From the NCBI GenBank assembly GCA_008638415.1, contig VWVT01000003.1:248001-312000 (forward strand): a stretch of DNA of 64,000 bases, given 5' to 3'. Below the pieces are notes generated by a model, which was given only the letters and a program-made list of their open reading frames with translations, was not told the DNA's origin and did no database searches. The DNA is from Nocardiopsis sinuspersici (lineage in GTDB: Bacteria > Actinomycetota > Actinomycetes > Streptosporangiales > Streptosporangiaceae). Position numbers and translations under genes: made by a program. Of this stretch, positions 33,453-42,162 are shown in pieces (position 1 is the first letter of the stretch; each line of letters begins with the position of its first letter).

Positions 33453-34235
33453 CTAGAGGCCGGTCTCGCGCAGGAAGCCCCCCAGGACTTCGTCGAAGCG
33501 CTCGGGGCGGCACAGGTTCGACGGGTCGAACGAGTCCTCGATGACCGCCAGGCGCCCGTGGGGAAGCGCGTCGGCGATACGACGGGACATCGGGAGCAGC
33601 CACGGCGAGTCGGACGTGACCACCAGCGCCGGACCGTCGAACCGCGACAGCCGGGACGTGTAGGAGACACGGTTGAGCGCGTAGCGGATACGGACGGTCT
33701 CCGGTCCGCGCATCCTCTCCAGCCCGGCCTCCATGTACCGGCGCGCCAGCGGCCACCGGGCGTACTGGCGGCTGACGGCGGGGCGCATCAGGCGCGGGAA
33801 CAGCCACAGCCAGCCGGTCAGCTCCAGGAGGACCCGGTTGACCGCCTCCCCGAACGAGCGGGGCCGCGTGTCGCTGAAGGAGTCGACCGTCACCAGGGCC
33901 GCCACCCGTTCCGGATGGTCCAGCGCGAACCTCTGCGCGAGCACGCCCCCGTAGCTCACGCCGCACACCACGGCCCGGTCGATCCCGAGCCGGTCCAGCA
34001 CGGCGGCGACGTCGGCCGCCTGCGCGGCCAGGATCCCGCTCCAGACGTGCAGCCGCGACGACCCGCCCACCCCGCGCGGGTCGAGCGCGAGCACGCGGTG
34101 GTCCTCGGCCCAGCGCTCGATCTGGGGCTCCCAGAGGGAGTGGTCGTATCCGAGCCCCGGAAGAAGCACCAGCACGGGCCCCGACCCCCGGTCCACGTAG
34201 TGGATCGTGCCGTCCCCCAGCTCCTGCGTGGCCAT
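33453..34235 (-). CDS. Alpha/beta-hydrolase fold protein lacking the usual catalytic His
   Basis: A 260-aa alpha/beta-hydrolase. The oxyanion segment is LLPGLGYDHSLW, strand LALDPRGVGGSS follows, and the nucleophile elbow is GVSYGG (S94). A cap region (about 120-190) precedes LVVTSDSPWLLP, the acid strand. Where the family has a GH motif before the final helix, this protein reads IEDSFDPSNLCRPERF: the His position is Asp and no His occurs after it. It may therefore be a binding protein or use another mechanism. It diverges from a TetR regulator across a palindromic operator. Confidence 0.85.
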   Translation of the reverse strand: MATQELGDGTIHYVDRGSGPVLVLLPGLGYDHSLWEPQIERWAEDHRVLALDPRGVGGSSRLHVWSGILAAQAADVAAVLDRLGIDRAVVCGVSYGGVLAQRFALDHPERVAALVTVDSFSDTRPRSFGEAVNRVLLELTGWLWLFPRLMRPAVSRQYARWPLARRYMEAGLERMRGPETVRIRYALNRVSYTSRLSRFDGPALVVTSDSPWLLPMSRRIADALPHGRLAVIEDSFDPSNLCRPERFDEVLGGFLRETGL

Positions 34236-34249
34236 CCCGCCCCCTGATC

Positions 34250-34281
34250 TGACGCGTTAGTCAATTTTGACGCCCAAGTCA
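34250..34281. promoter_or_regulatory. Double TGAC-N6-GTCA operator
   Basis: Two units of TGAC-N6-GTCA (34250-34263 and 34268-34281) separated by 4 bp. The whole 32 bp is symmetric around a central GTCAA-TT-TTGAC. Placed 15 bp upstream of the hydrolase start and 116 bp before the TetR start, it is the likely binding site of the TetR protein for repression of both. Confidence 0.75.
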
Positions 34282-34396
34282 TAAATGTACTCTGTGGCGG
34301 AGTCGGCGCGAACGGCGAACGCCGGCTTCCCGAACCACCGGGCCTTCCACGCGTTGACACGGGGGTCGGGCACCGAGGCCGCGAGGAAAGGGCCGC

Positions 34397-35050
34397 ATGG
34401 GCAGGGACGCGCAGGAGGCACGGGACCCGGCGGCGGTCCCCACACGACGCGACCGGCGCCGCGCCCGCAGCCGGTCGGCGCTGTTGGAGGCGGCCCGGGA
34501 GAGCTTCCGCCGCAGGGGTTTCACGGGAACCACGGTCAGTGACATCACCGAGCGCGCGGACGTGGCCCATGGGACCTTCTACAGCTACTTCCCGTCCAAG
34601 GACGAGGTCTTCACGGAGATCGTCGACGCGGTCCTGCACGACATGCTCGCCAGCCTCCACGAGGTCGGCGGGGCCGCGAGCATCAGGCAGCGCCTGGGTG
34701 CCGGGCTCGGTTCGCTGCTGCGCCTGTGCGAGCGGGAGCGGGAGATCATCCTGGCCCTGCACCAGGCCAGCCAGTTGCGCGGTGAGTACCGCCGCAAGTG
34801 GGACGGTTTCCGGGAACGGCTGCGCCAGACCGTCGAACAGGACCTCGGGTGGCTGCACCGCAACGGCAGTACCAGGCCCATCAGGGTCGACCTCGTGGCC
34901 ACGGTCGTCGCCCGCATGGTCGAGGGCGTGGCCCTGGAGGTGATCACCTCTCCCGAGACGGACGTGGACGCGCTGGTGGCCACCACCGTCGACCTCTACT
35001 ATGACGCGGTCTTTCGGCCCCTGACGGGGGAGGACGACATCGCCGTGTGA
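34397..35050 (+). CDS. TetR-family transcriptional regulator
   Basis: A 217-aa regulator. The HTH (about 30-76) has LLEAARESFRRRGFTGTTVSDITERADVAHGTFYSYFPSKDEVF, given here as two standard TetR blocks GFTGTTVSDI and HGTFYSYFPSKDEV. The C-terminal ligand domain is helical. ATG 34397 follows GAGGAAAGG. It most likely represses the divergent alpha/beta-hydrolase gene and itself through the double operator. Ligand unknown, perhaps a hydrophobic ester or lactone given the neighbour. Confidence 0.92.
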   Translation: MGRDAQEARDPAAVPTRRDRRRARSRSALLEAARESFRRRGFTGTTVSDITERADVAHGTFYSYFPSKDEVFTEIVDAVLHDMLASLHEVGGAASIRQRLGAGLGSLLRLCEREREIILALHQASQLRGEYRRKWDGFRERLRQTVEQDLGWLHRNGSTRPIRVDLVATVVARMVEGVALEVITSPETDVDALVATTVDLYYDAVFRPLTGEDDIAV

Positions 35051-35145
35051 GCGTTCCGGGAAGGGGCGCCGCCCCGCGACGGGCCGGCCGCGCGGCACGG
35101 GACCGCCGCCCGGTCCGGCCGGGCGACCGCCACCTCCGTGGCCCC

Positions 35146-35158
35146 TACACTGGGGTCC

Positions 35159-35159
<1 letters not shown>
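35146..35159 (+). promoter_or_regulatory. Possible leaderless promoter of prfB
   Basis: TACACT (35146-35151) lies 7 nt before the prfB GTG (35159), which fits a -10 box placing transcription start at the start codon. No Shine-Dalgarno sequence is present and no good -35 was found. Confidence 0.5.
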
Positions 35160-36277
<1,118 letters not shown>

Positions 36278-36742
36278 ACGGCGTTTTCGGGAACCTTCGC
36301 TCCGCCCGCCGTCCCCGGCGGACGCCCGCGGCGCGGAGCCCTCCCGGGCCGGGCGCCCCGGCCGCGCTCCCACGTGCTGAGCCGGCACTCACCGCGCAGG
36401 TCCCGACGGTGTGAGCGCGGGACGGGTGACACGCCCGGTGCCCCATCGCGCACCAGGGGTGAGGAATGCGGGGCGCACGCGGAGGTTGTATCCCAATGGT
36501 GATGATCGCGACTCCGCAGTTTTACCGAAAATGCTATATGTGAACGTTATCATCGGTTGACACCTCCGATATGCTCGTGGCTGCTGTCCGAGAGGGCACT
36601 GATCCGCGGGGCGTGACGCGACTTGGACAATCCGGGCCGCTCCCCCCTCTAAACTGTCGGTTGGCCATGCGGCCGGTACGATCCCGCACGGAGAGCCCTC
36701 CACGGCGGGTGCCCATACCTTCGAGAACCTTGTGATGCGCCT
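36278..36742 (+). promoter_or_regulatory. prfB-ftsE intergenic region with AT-rich patch
   Basis: A 465-bp gap. Positions 36495-36580 are unusually AT-rich for the genome and contain an inverted repeat GATGAT (near 36500) / ATCATC (36549-36555) and ATCGG/CCGAT around a TTGACA (36557-36562). TAAACT (36650-36655) could be a -10 for ftsE but its -35 spacing is poor. No gene of usable length was seen. Confidence 0.45.
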
Positions 36743-37432
36743 GTGATCCACTTCGATAACGTCACCAAGGTCTACCCGACCCAGAAGCGCCCCGCGCTCG
36801 ACGGCGTTTCCATTGACGTAGACAAGGGCGAGTTCGTCTTCCTGGTCGGCCCGTCCGGCTCGGGGAAGTCGACCTTCCTCCGCCTGGTGCTCAAGGAGGA
36901 GAAGCCTGACAAGGGGCGCGTCAACGTCGCCGGCAAGGACCTGGCGCGCCTGTCCAACTGGAAGGTGCCGCACCTGCGCCGCCGTATCGGCTGTGTCTTC
37001 CAGGACTTTCGACTGCTCCCCAACAAGAACGTCTTCGAGAACGTCGCCTTCGCCCTGGAGGTCATCGGCAAGCCCCGGCGCTTCATCAAGAGGGTCGTTC
37101 CCGAGGTCGTCGAACTCGTCGGCCTGGAGGGCAAGGCGGGGCGCATGCCCCACGAGCTCTCCGGTGGTGAGCAGCAGCGCGTGGCCATCGCCCGCGCCTT
37201 CGTCAACCGCCCGCAGATCCTGCTGGCCGACGAGCCGACCGGAAACATCGACCCCGCGACCTCCATCGGCATCATGAAGGTGCTGGACCGAATCAACCGC
37301 ACGGGCACCACAGTCGTCATGGCGACCCACGATGCCGCCATCGTCGACTCGATGCGCAAGCGCGTGATCGAGCTTGAAGAGGGCCTGGTAGTGCGCGACC
37401 AGACGCGCGGCGTCTACGGCCAGGCGTACTGA
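36743..37432 (+). CDS. ftsE: Cell division ATP-binding protein FtsE
   Basis: A 229-aa ABC ATPase. Walker A GPSGSGKS is at 36-43, the Q loop at FQDFR, signature LSGGEQQR at about 137, Walker B ILLADEP at about 159 and the H loop ATHD. With FtsX it forms the transmembrane complex that activates peptidoglycan hydrolases (RipC/NlpC-P60 type in actinobacteria) during division. The start is GTG 36743 with the canonical [12 protein letters not shown]; the ribosome-binding site is weak. It is 57 bp upstream of ftsX. Confidence 0.97.
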   Translation: MIHFDNVTKVYPTQKRPALDGVSIDVDKGEFVFLVGPSGSGKSTFLRLVLKEEKPDKGRVNVAGKDLARLSNWKVPHLRRRIGCVFQDFRLLPNKNVFENVAFALEVIGKPRRFIKRVVPEVVELVGLEGKAGRMPHELSGGEQQRVAIARAFVNRPQILLADEPTGNIDPATSIGIMKVLDRINRTGTTVVMATHDAAIVDSMRKRVIELEEGLVVRDQTRGVYGQAY

Positions 37433-37489
37433 CCTCTTGCTGCGAGGACCGGCGCGGCAAAGCCCCAAAGGATGGACCTTTAACAGATC

Positions 37490-38401
37490 ATGCGAGCACA
37501 ATTCGTTCTCTCCGAGACGTGGATCGGCCTTCGCCGAAACCTGACGATGACCATCGCCGTCATCACGACTGTGGCCATCTCACTGACCCTGTTCGGCGCC
37601 GGTCTACTGGTCAACCAGCAGGTCTCCGAGATGCGCAGCTACTGGGACGAGCGGATCACGCTCACCGTCTACATGTGCACCGACATCTCGCCGACCCCGG
37701 TCTGCCAGGAGAACGGCGCGGCCACCGACGAGGACCGTGAGTCCCTCGAGGCCACGCTGAACGGCCTGAACGAGGTCGCGAGCTTCGACTACCTCACCGC
37801 GGCCGAGGCCTGGCAGGACTTCCAGGACCGGCTCGGCTCCTCCAACGAGGCGTTGGCCGACGCCGCGCAGGAGGGCGACATCCCGGACAACTACCGGGTC
37901 CAGCTCACCGATCCGTCCCACTACGACACCGTGCGCAACGCGGTCGAGGGCGCTCCGGGTGTGGACACGGTCTCCGACGACCAGCGTGTGCTCGAACAGT
38001 TCTTCGGGCTGTTGGACGGTCTGCGCGCGGCCGCACTGGTGCTCGCCGGTGTCCAGCTGGCCGCCGCCGCGCTGCTGATCGGCAACACCATCCGGCTGTC
38101 GGCCTACAGCCGCCGCCGTGAGACCGGCATCATGCGCCTGGTCGGTGCGTCGAACTTCTACATCCAGCTCCCCTTCCTGCTGGAGGGCGCGGTCGCCGGC
38201 CTCATCGGTGGTCTGATCGCCTCCGGATTCATCGTGGCGACCCGGTACACACTGCTCACGCAGATCGAGGACTGGTTCCAGTTCGACGTGGCCCTGGGCG
38301 CGGGATCGCTGCTGTACGTCATCGGCGTCTCGATGATCCTCGGCGTCCTGCTGTGCACCATCACCTCGTTCCTCACCCTGCGCCGCTACCTCAAGATCTG
38401 A
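37490..38401 (+). CDS. ftsX: Cell division protein FtsX
   Basis: A 303-aa permease-like protein. TM1 is at about 20-43, an extracellular domain spans 45-175 with cysteines C63 and C72 that may form a disulfide as in mycobacterial FtsX, and three more helices lie at about 178-200, 225-250 and 272-297. The RRRETGIMRLVGAS cytoplasmic coupling helix is present. It transmits FtsE ATP hydrolysis to cell wall hydrolases outside. In operon with ftsE. Confidence 0.96.
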   Translation: MRAQFVLSETWIGLRRNLTMTIAVITTVAISLTLFGAGLLVNQQVSEMRSYWDERITLTVYMCTDISPTPVCQENGAATDEDRESLEATLNGLNEVASFDYLTAAEAWQDFQDRLGSSNEALADAAQEGDIPDNYRVQLTDPSHYDTVRNAVEGAPGVDTVSDDQRVLEQFFGLLDGLRAAALVLAGVQLAAAALLIGNTIRLSAYSRRRETGIMRLVGASNFYIQLPFLLEGAVAGLIGGLIASGFIVATRYTLLTQIEDWFQFDVALGAGSLLYVIGVSMILGVLLCTITSFLTLRRYLKI

Positions 38402-38432
38402 CGGGGCCGCCAGAGGCGGAAGGATTTCTCAG

Positions 38433-38455
38433 CCGGGGGGCCTAGTGCCCCCCGG
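38433..38455 (+). terminator. Hairpin between ftsX and smpB
   Basis: Perfect 9-bp stem CCGGGGGGC/GCCCCCCGG with loop CTAGT, 31 nt after ftsX and 20 nt before smpB. It may terminate or attenuate, or protect the smpB 5' end. Confidence 0.6.
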
Positions 38456-38475
38456 ACGTATGAAGGGACACACCT

Positions 38476-38940
38476 GTGGCACGGGAAACCGGGCGTAAGC
38501 TCATCGCGCAGAATCGGCGGGCCCGGCACGACTACCACCTCGACGAGACCTACGAGGCGGGCATCGTCCTCACCGGCACCGAGGTCAAGTCGCTCAGACA
38601 GGGCCGGGCCTCCCTCGTGGACGGGTTCGCCCACATCAGCGACGGCGAGGTGTGGCTGATGAACGTGCACATCCCCGAGTACTCACAGGGCACGTGGACC
38701 AACCACTCCGCACGACGATCGCGTAAACTACTCCTGCACCGCGAGCAGATCTCCCGGCTGATCGGCAAGACCCGAGAGCCCGGCCGCACGCTCGTCCCGC
38801 TGTCCCTCTACTTCAGCGAGGGACGAGCCAAGGTCGAGATCGCTCTGGCCCGCGGTAAGCGTGAGTACGACAAGCGCCACGACATCGCCGAACGCGAGGC
38901 GAAGCGGGACATTGAACGCGCGCTCCGCCGCCGTCGTTGA
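38476..38940 (+). CDS. smpB: tmRNA-binding protein SmpB
   Basis: A 154-aa SmpB. The oligonucleotide-binding barrel has [27 protein letters not shown] and [13 protein letters not shown], and the basic C-terminal tail [21 protein letters not shown] enters the empty mRNA channel. It binds the tRNA-like part of tmRNA and brings it to stalled ribosomes; ssrA lies 2.4 kb downstream on the same strand. GTG start at 38476 with GAAGGGA upstream. Confidence 0.97.
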   Translation: MARETGRKLIAQNRRARHDYHLDETYEAGIVLTGTEVKSLRQGRASLVDGFAHISDGEVWLMNVHIPEYSQGTWTNHSARRSRKLLLHREQISRLIGKTREPGRTLVPLSLYFSEGRAKVEIALARGKREYDKRHDIAEREAKRDIERALRRRR

Positions 38941-38963
38941 GGCGCCCGAAAGGAACACACACG

Positions 38964-40955
38964 GTGTCCCCCCGTCCCCTTGGCCGGATCACGGCCGCCG
39001 GCAGCGGCCTGCTCCTCGCTGCGGCCCTGGCCGCGTGCACACCGAACCCCAGCCCCGAGGTCGCGGTCAGGTCCTTCCTGCTCGCCTGGCAGGACGCAGA
39101 CCACGCGGCGGCCGCCACCTACACCGACGGTGACCCCGAGCAGGTGGCGGCGGCGCTCACCGACATGCGTGAGCACCTCGACCTGGCCTCCCTGCGGTTC
39201 GACCTGGGGCCGATCTCCCGCGAGGGCGAGTCCGCCGAGGCCGAGTTCGGGGTGCACGCCGACCTCGGCATCGGCGACCCGACCTGGAACTACACCGGCC
39301 ACATGCCCCTGGAGTGGGGCCCCGACGGCTGGAGGATCTCCTGGTCGACGAGCGTCCTGCACCCAGACCTGAGCGAGGACGAGCGCCTCGCGATCAGCTA
39401 CGAGAGCCAGGAGCGCGGCCAGATCCTCGGCCGTGAGGGCGAACCCCTGGTCACCGCCGACAGCGTGACGGCCTTCGGCGTCATGCCCGGCGAGATGGAG
39501 GACAAGGAGGCCGGGGTCACCCAGCTCGCCGAACTCCTGGAGGAGGACCCCGACCCGCTGCTGAACCGGGTGCGCTCGGCGCCGCCCGAGCAGTTCCAGC
39601 CGCTCGTGCTCCTGCGCGGCTCCAGCGTGGACGAGGAACTGCTCACCGAGGCGGGGAAGATCGCCGGCGTGGACACGCGCGAGGTCGAGGTCAACATGAC
39701 TCCGTCGGTGGCGCCGTTCCTGCTGGGCGAGGTCGCGGGCACCGCCGAGCACAGGGTGTCCTCCCGGGTCCCGGGCCCCTACCAGGCGGGCGACACCGTC
39801 GGTCTGAGCGGGTTGCAGAACATCTTCCAGCACGAGCTGGCCGGTTCGGGGACCACGCAGGTCGTCTCCCTGGACGGCTCCGGCGGGATCACCGACGTCC
39901 TGGAGTCCTGGGAGGGCGAGCGCAGCGGCGTCATCGGCACCACCCTGGACATGGACGTGCAGCAGGCCGCGGAGACCGCCCTGGACTCGCTGCCGGCGGA
40001 CGGGTACCTGGTCGCGGTCGACACCGCCAGCGGCGAGATCCTGTCCGCGGCCAGCGCCTCGGGCAGCACCGCCGACGACAACGCGTTCACCGGTTCCTAC
40101 GTGCCGGGAGGCGTCTTCACCCCGGTCTCCACCCTGGCCGCCCTGGAGTCGGGCGCGGCCGGCCCGGACACCGTGGTGCCCTGCGGCTACTCGACCGAGA
40201 TCGGCGGACAGACCTTCCGCAATCCGGGTTCGGGATTCCTGTCCGGTCAGCCGGACCTGGCCCGCAACCTGGCCTTCAACTGCAACGTCGGGTTCGCCGA
40301 CCTGTCCGCCGACGTGGGCCCGGACGCCATCGCGTCGTCCGCCGAGCGCCTGGGGATCGGCGCCGAGTGGCAGTTGCCGGTCCCGGCGTCCTCGGGCACG
40401 GTCTCCATCGGCGGTGACGACGTGGACGTGGCCTCGGCGATGATCGGCGAGCACGGTGTCCGGGTGAGCCCGCTGACGATGGCGCTGGCGACGGCGGCGA
40501 TCGCGGACGGCACCTGGCACGCGCCGACCCTGGTGCCCGAGGCGGGACCCGCCCAGGACAGGGAGACGGCTCTGGACGAGGCCCACCTGGAGGTGGTCCG
40601 CCAGGGGCTGCGCGACGCGGTGGTCAACCGGATGCCCCAGCTCCTCACCAGCGGGGGAGAGGTGTACGGGCAGGCGGCCGCCACCGAGCAGAACGGCACC
40701 GTCCTGCACTGGTTCGTCGGCTACAAGGACGGCGTCGCCTTCGCCGTGCTGGCCGAGGTGGACCCGAACGTGTCCGAGCTGTCGCAGTACGCGGTGGACG
40801 CCGCGGGCACCTTCCTGGCCTCGATGGCCAACGGCGCGCCCGCGGAGGAGGACGTGCCCGCCGGGGGGAACGGTTCTCCGCAGGGGGAGCCGAGCGCCCC
40901 GTCCAACGGAGCCGGGGGAACGGGCACCGAGGGCACGGCCCAGGGGACCGGCTGA
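38964..40955 (+). CDS. Penicillin-binding-protein-like lipoprotein without catalytic motifs
   Basis: A 663-aa lipoprotein (lipobox ALAAC, C25). Residues about 28-145 resemble the MecA N-terminal/NTF2-like domain, 150-310 the PBP dimer region, and 320-640 a transpeptidase fold. The three active-site motifs are all altered: SxxK reads PGGVFT (381-386; Ser replaced by G383, Lys by T386), SxN reads NCN (439-441), and KTG reads QAA (570-572). It should not bind penicillin covalently. A Gly/Pro/Ser-rich tail follows. GTG 38964 is chosen because AAAGGA lies about 10 nt upstream. It sits 23 bp after smpB, so it may be co-transcribed. A scaffold or regulatory role in wall synthesis is inferred. Confidence 0.88.
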   Translation: MSPRPLGRITAAGSGLLLAAALAACTPNPSPEVAVRSFLLAWQDADHAAAATYTDGDPEQVAAALTDMREHLDLASLRFDLGPISREGESAEAEFGVHADLGIGDPTWNYTGHMPLEWGPDGWRISWSTSVLHPDLSEDERLAISYESQERGQILGREGEPLVTADSVTAFGVMPGEMEDKEAGVTQLAELLEEDPDPLLNRVRSAPPEQFQPLVLLRGSSVDEELLTEAGKIAGVDTREVEVNMTPSVAPFLLGEVAGTAEHRVSSRVPGPYQAGDTVGLSGLQNIFQHELAGSGTTQVVSLDGSGGITDVLESWEGERSGVIGTTLDMDVQQAAETALDSLPADGYLVAVDTASGEILSAASASGSTADDNAFTGSYVPGGVFTPVSTLAALESGAAGPDTVVPCGYSTEIGGQTFRNPGSGFLSGQPDLARNLAFNCNVGFADLSADVGPDAIASSAERLGIGAEWQLPVPASSGTVSIGGDDVDVASAMIGEHGVRVSPLTMALATAAIADGTWHAPTLVPEAGPAQDRETALDEAHLEVVRQGLRDAVVNRMPQLLTSGGEVYGQAAATEQNGTVLHWFVGYKDGVAFAVLAEVDPNVSELSQYAVDAAGTFLASMANGAPAEEDVPAGGNGSPQGEPSAPSNGAGGTGTEGTAQGTG

Positions 40956-41017
40956 CGGCGGTCCGGGCATTGGTGGAGGCCCCGCGCGGGCCCCTCTCCA
41001 CCCGAACGAGGCGAAGG

Positions 41018-41049
41018 GCGGACCCCCGGGCAACCTTCCGGGGGTCCGC
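41018..41049 (+). terminator. Terminator after the PBP-like gene
   Basis: Perfect 12-bp stem GCGGACCCCCGG/CCGGGGGTCCGC with an 8-nt loop, 62 nt after the stop. The remainder of the gap to ssrA (41050-41376) holds no credible gene. Confidence 0.75.
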
Positions 41050-41268
41050 TCGCGTCTTCCCCTATGACTGGGCCGCGACAGGGGGTAGCGGACCAGCTGT
41101 GAGAGGCAGGACCTCATCTCGGGGGAGATCCTGTCGTTTCCCAAGGTCGGCCCGACCCTGCCGACCGCCCCCGCGGGCCGCGTCGACCACCTCTTGAGTC
41201 CGCGCCCGCGGGGGTTTCTCCCTGTCCGGGAGATCGGGAGCGATTTCTTCCCCCGCCGGGGAATCAGC

Positions 41269-41299
41269 TTGGCCCCCGTACTGTTCAATCAGGTAGAGT
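41269..41299 (+). promoter_or_regulatory. Possible ssrA promoter
   Basis: TTGGCC (41269-41274)-N19-TAGAGT (41294-41299). Transcription from about 41306 would give a 70-nt leader removed by RNase P. Spacing is longer than ideal. Confidence 0.4.
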
Positions 41300-41376
41300 G
41301 ACGAACGCGCAAGCGGTTCGCCGCTCGCATGCCGGCCGCTCCGTCCACCAGGCGGGGAGGCCGTGACAAGTGCACA

Positions 41377-41745
41377 GGGGGTGATCGGTTTCGACTTCGG
41401 TAGTCGTTCCAGGGGAAGCGGGTCGAGGGTTGCGTTTGTGACCTCGTTAATCCTGCATTCGCGTAAACACAAGTGCCAATTCTAAGCGCACTGAGTTCGC
41501 TCTCGCTGCTTAAGCGATAGCGTCTCTGTCGGTCTGGGCTCGTCATCGGCCCAGGTACCGGCATCAGCTAGATGACTTACCGCTCAGATCAGGCCACGGG
41601 GCCTGAGCGGGACATTTACGTGGCTGGGCCTGTCAGCGATGTGTCCGTGCAAGCGCTGAGGCCGAGTAGAACGACAGCGCGGACTGCACCCGGAGAAGCC
41701 CTGGCTCGGTGCTGAAGGACGCGGGTTCGATTCCCGCCACCTCCA
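41377..41745 (+). ncRNA. ssrA: tmRNA (ssrA)
   Basis: A 369-nt tmRNA. The 5' GGGGGTG (41377-41383) pairs with CACCTCC (41738-41744) as the acceptor stem (one G-U), followed by discriminator A; CCA is not encoded (CGA follows). The D-like TGATCGGTTTCGACTT and the T-arm GCGGGTTCGATTCCCGC are clear. The tag frame starts at GCC 41475 after the GTAAACACAAGT region and ends at TAA 41511-41513: tag ANSKRTEFALAA. The ALAA ending is recognised by ClpXP-type proteases. With SmpB it rescues stalled ribosomes. It is followed by a T-run terminator. Confidence 0.97.
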
Positions 41746-41750
41746 CGAAA

Positions 41751-41806
41751 CGCGGACTGCTGCTCGGTGGACTTCGTCCACCTCGCGGCAGCCCGCGATT
41801 CTTTTT
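41751..41806 (+). terminator. Rho-independent terminator of ssrA
   Basis: A long hairpin: outer CGCGG/CCGCG, CTGCTGC/GCGGCAG, inner GGTGGAC-ttc-GTCCACC (41751-41797), then ATTCTTTTT. A genuine T-run is rare in this genome. GGGGGG-acga-CCCCCC (41807-41822) follows directly. Confidence 0.92.
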
Positions 41807-41829
41807 GGGGGGACGACCCCCCAGACCCC

Positions 41830-42000
41830 CCGGTGTGCCGCTCGGCCTTCGGCCGTCGTGCTTCGCGGCACGGTTGTGGTTGAGGTCTGTGTTCGGCTTT
41901 CTGGTGGTGACTCCCGGTGTGCCGCTCGGCCTTCGGCCGTCGTGCTTCGCGGCACGGTTGTGGCTGAGATCCGTGTTCGGCTTCCCGGTGTGCCACTGGG
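41830..42000 (+). repeat. Two 70-bp direct repeats plus a partial third copy
   Basis: Copy 1 (41830-41899) and copy 2 (41914-41983) differ at only three positions; both begin CCGGTGTGCCGCTCGGCC and end GTTCGGCTT. A third, truncated copy starts CCGGTGTGCC at 41985. Each full copy folds as GTGCCGC/GCGGCAC (41835-41841 with 41865-41871; 41919-41925 with 41949-41955) enclosing CGGCCttcGGCCG. The array lies between two T-run terminators downstream of ssrA. Confidence 0.85.
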
Positions 42001-42017
42001 CTTTCTCATCTGCCTCT

Positions 42018-42052
42018 GACCTGCTCTCTCCTGAGCGGTCGGGGGCTTTTTT
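42018..42052 (+). terminator. Second rho-independent terminator
   Basis: GACC-t-GCTC / GAGC-GGTC stem (42018-42040, one bulged T) followed by GGGGGC and TTTTTT (42047-42052). Confidence 0.8.
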
Positions 42053-42092
42053 CGTGCCTGGGGCCACACTGCGATGGGGTCGGCATCGCCAT

Positions 42093-42149
42093 CTAGGTTG
42101 TATTCCTAACTAGGTAGCTCTATGGCCTAGGTCGTACAGAGGACTAGTC
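42093..42149 (+). promoter_or_regulatory. Four CTAG motifs phased at 17 bp
   Basis: CTAGGT occurs at 42093, 42110 and 42127, and CTAGTC at 42144: exactly 17 bp between starts. The stretch is AT-rich relative to its surroundings and lies immediately before the small ORF and padR gene, so it is probably their operator/promoter region. Which protein binds is not known; PadR autoregulation is the simplest guess. Confidence 0.6.
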
Positions 42150-42162
42150 GGAGGTGGCGGAG

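Noticed and set aside
29546..33670. Minus-strand open frame of about 1370 codons opposite gdh
   Set aside because: The same GC-bias artefact; no motif is recognisable and gdh is complete on the other strand.
41830..42000. Repeat pair after tmRNA as a CRISPR array
   Set aside because: Only two full copies, 70 bp long, spacer of 14 bp, and no cas genes nearby.
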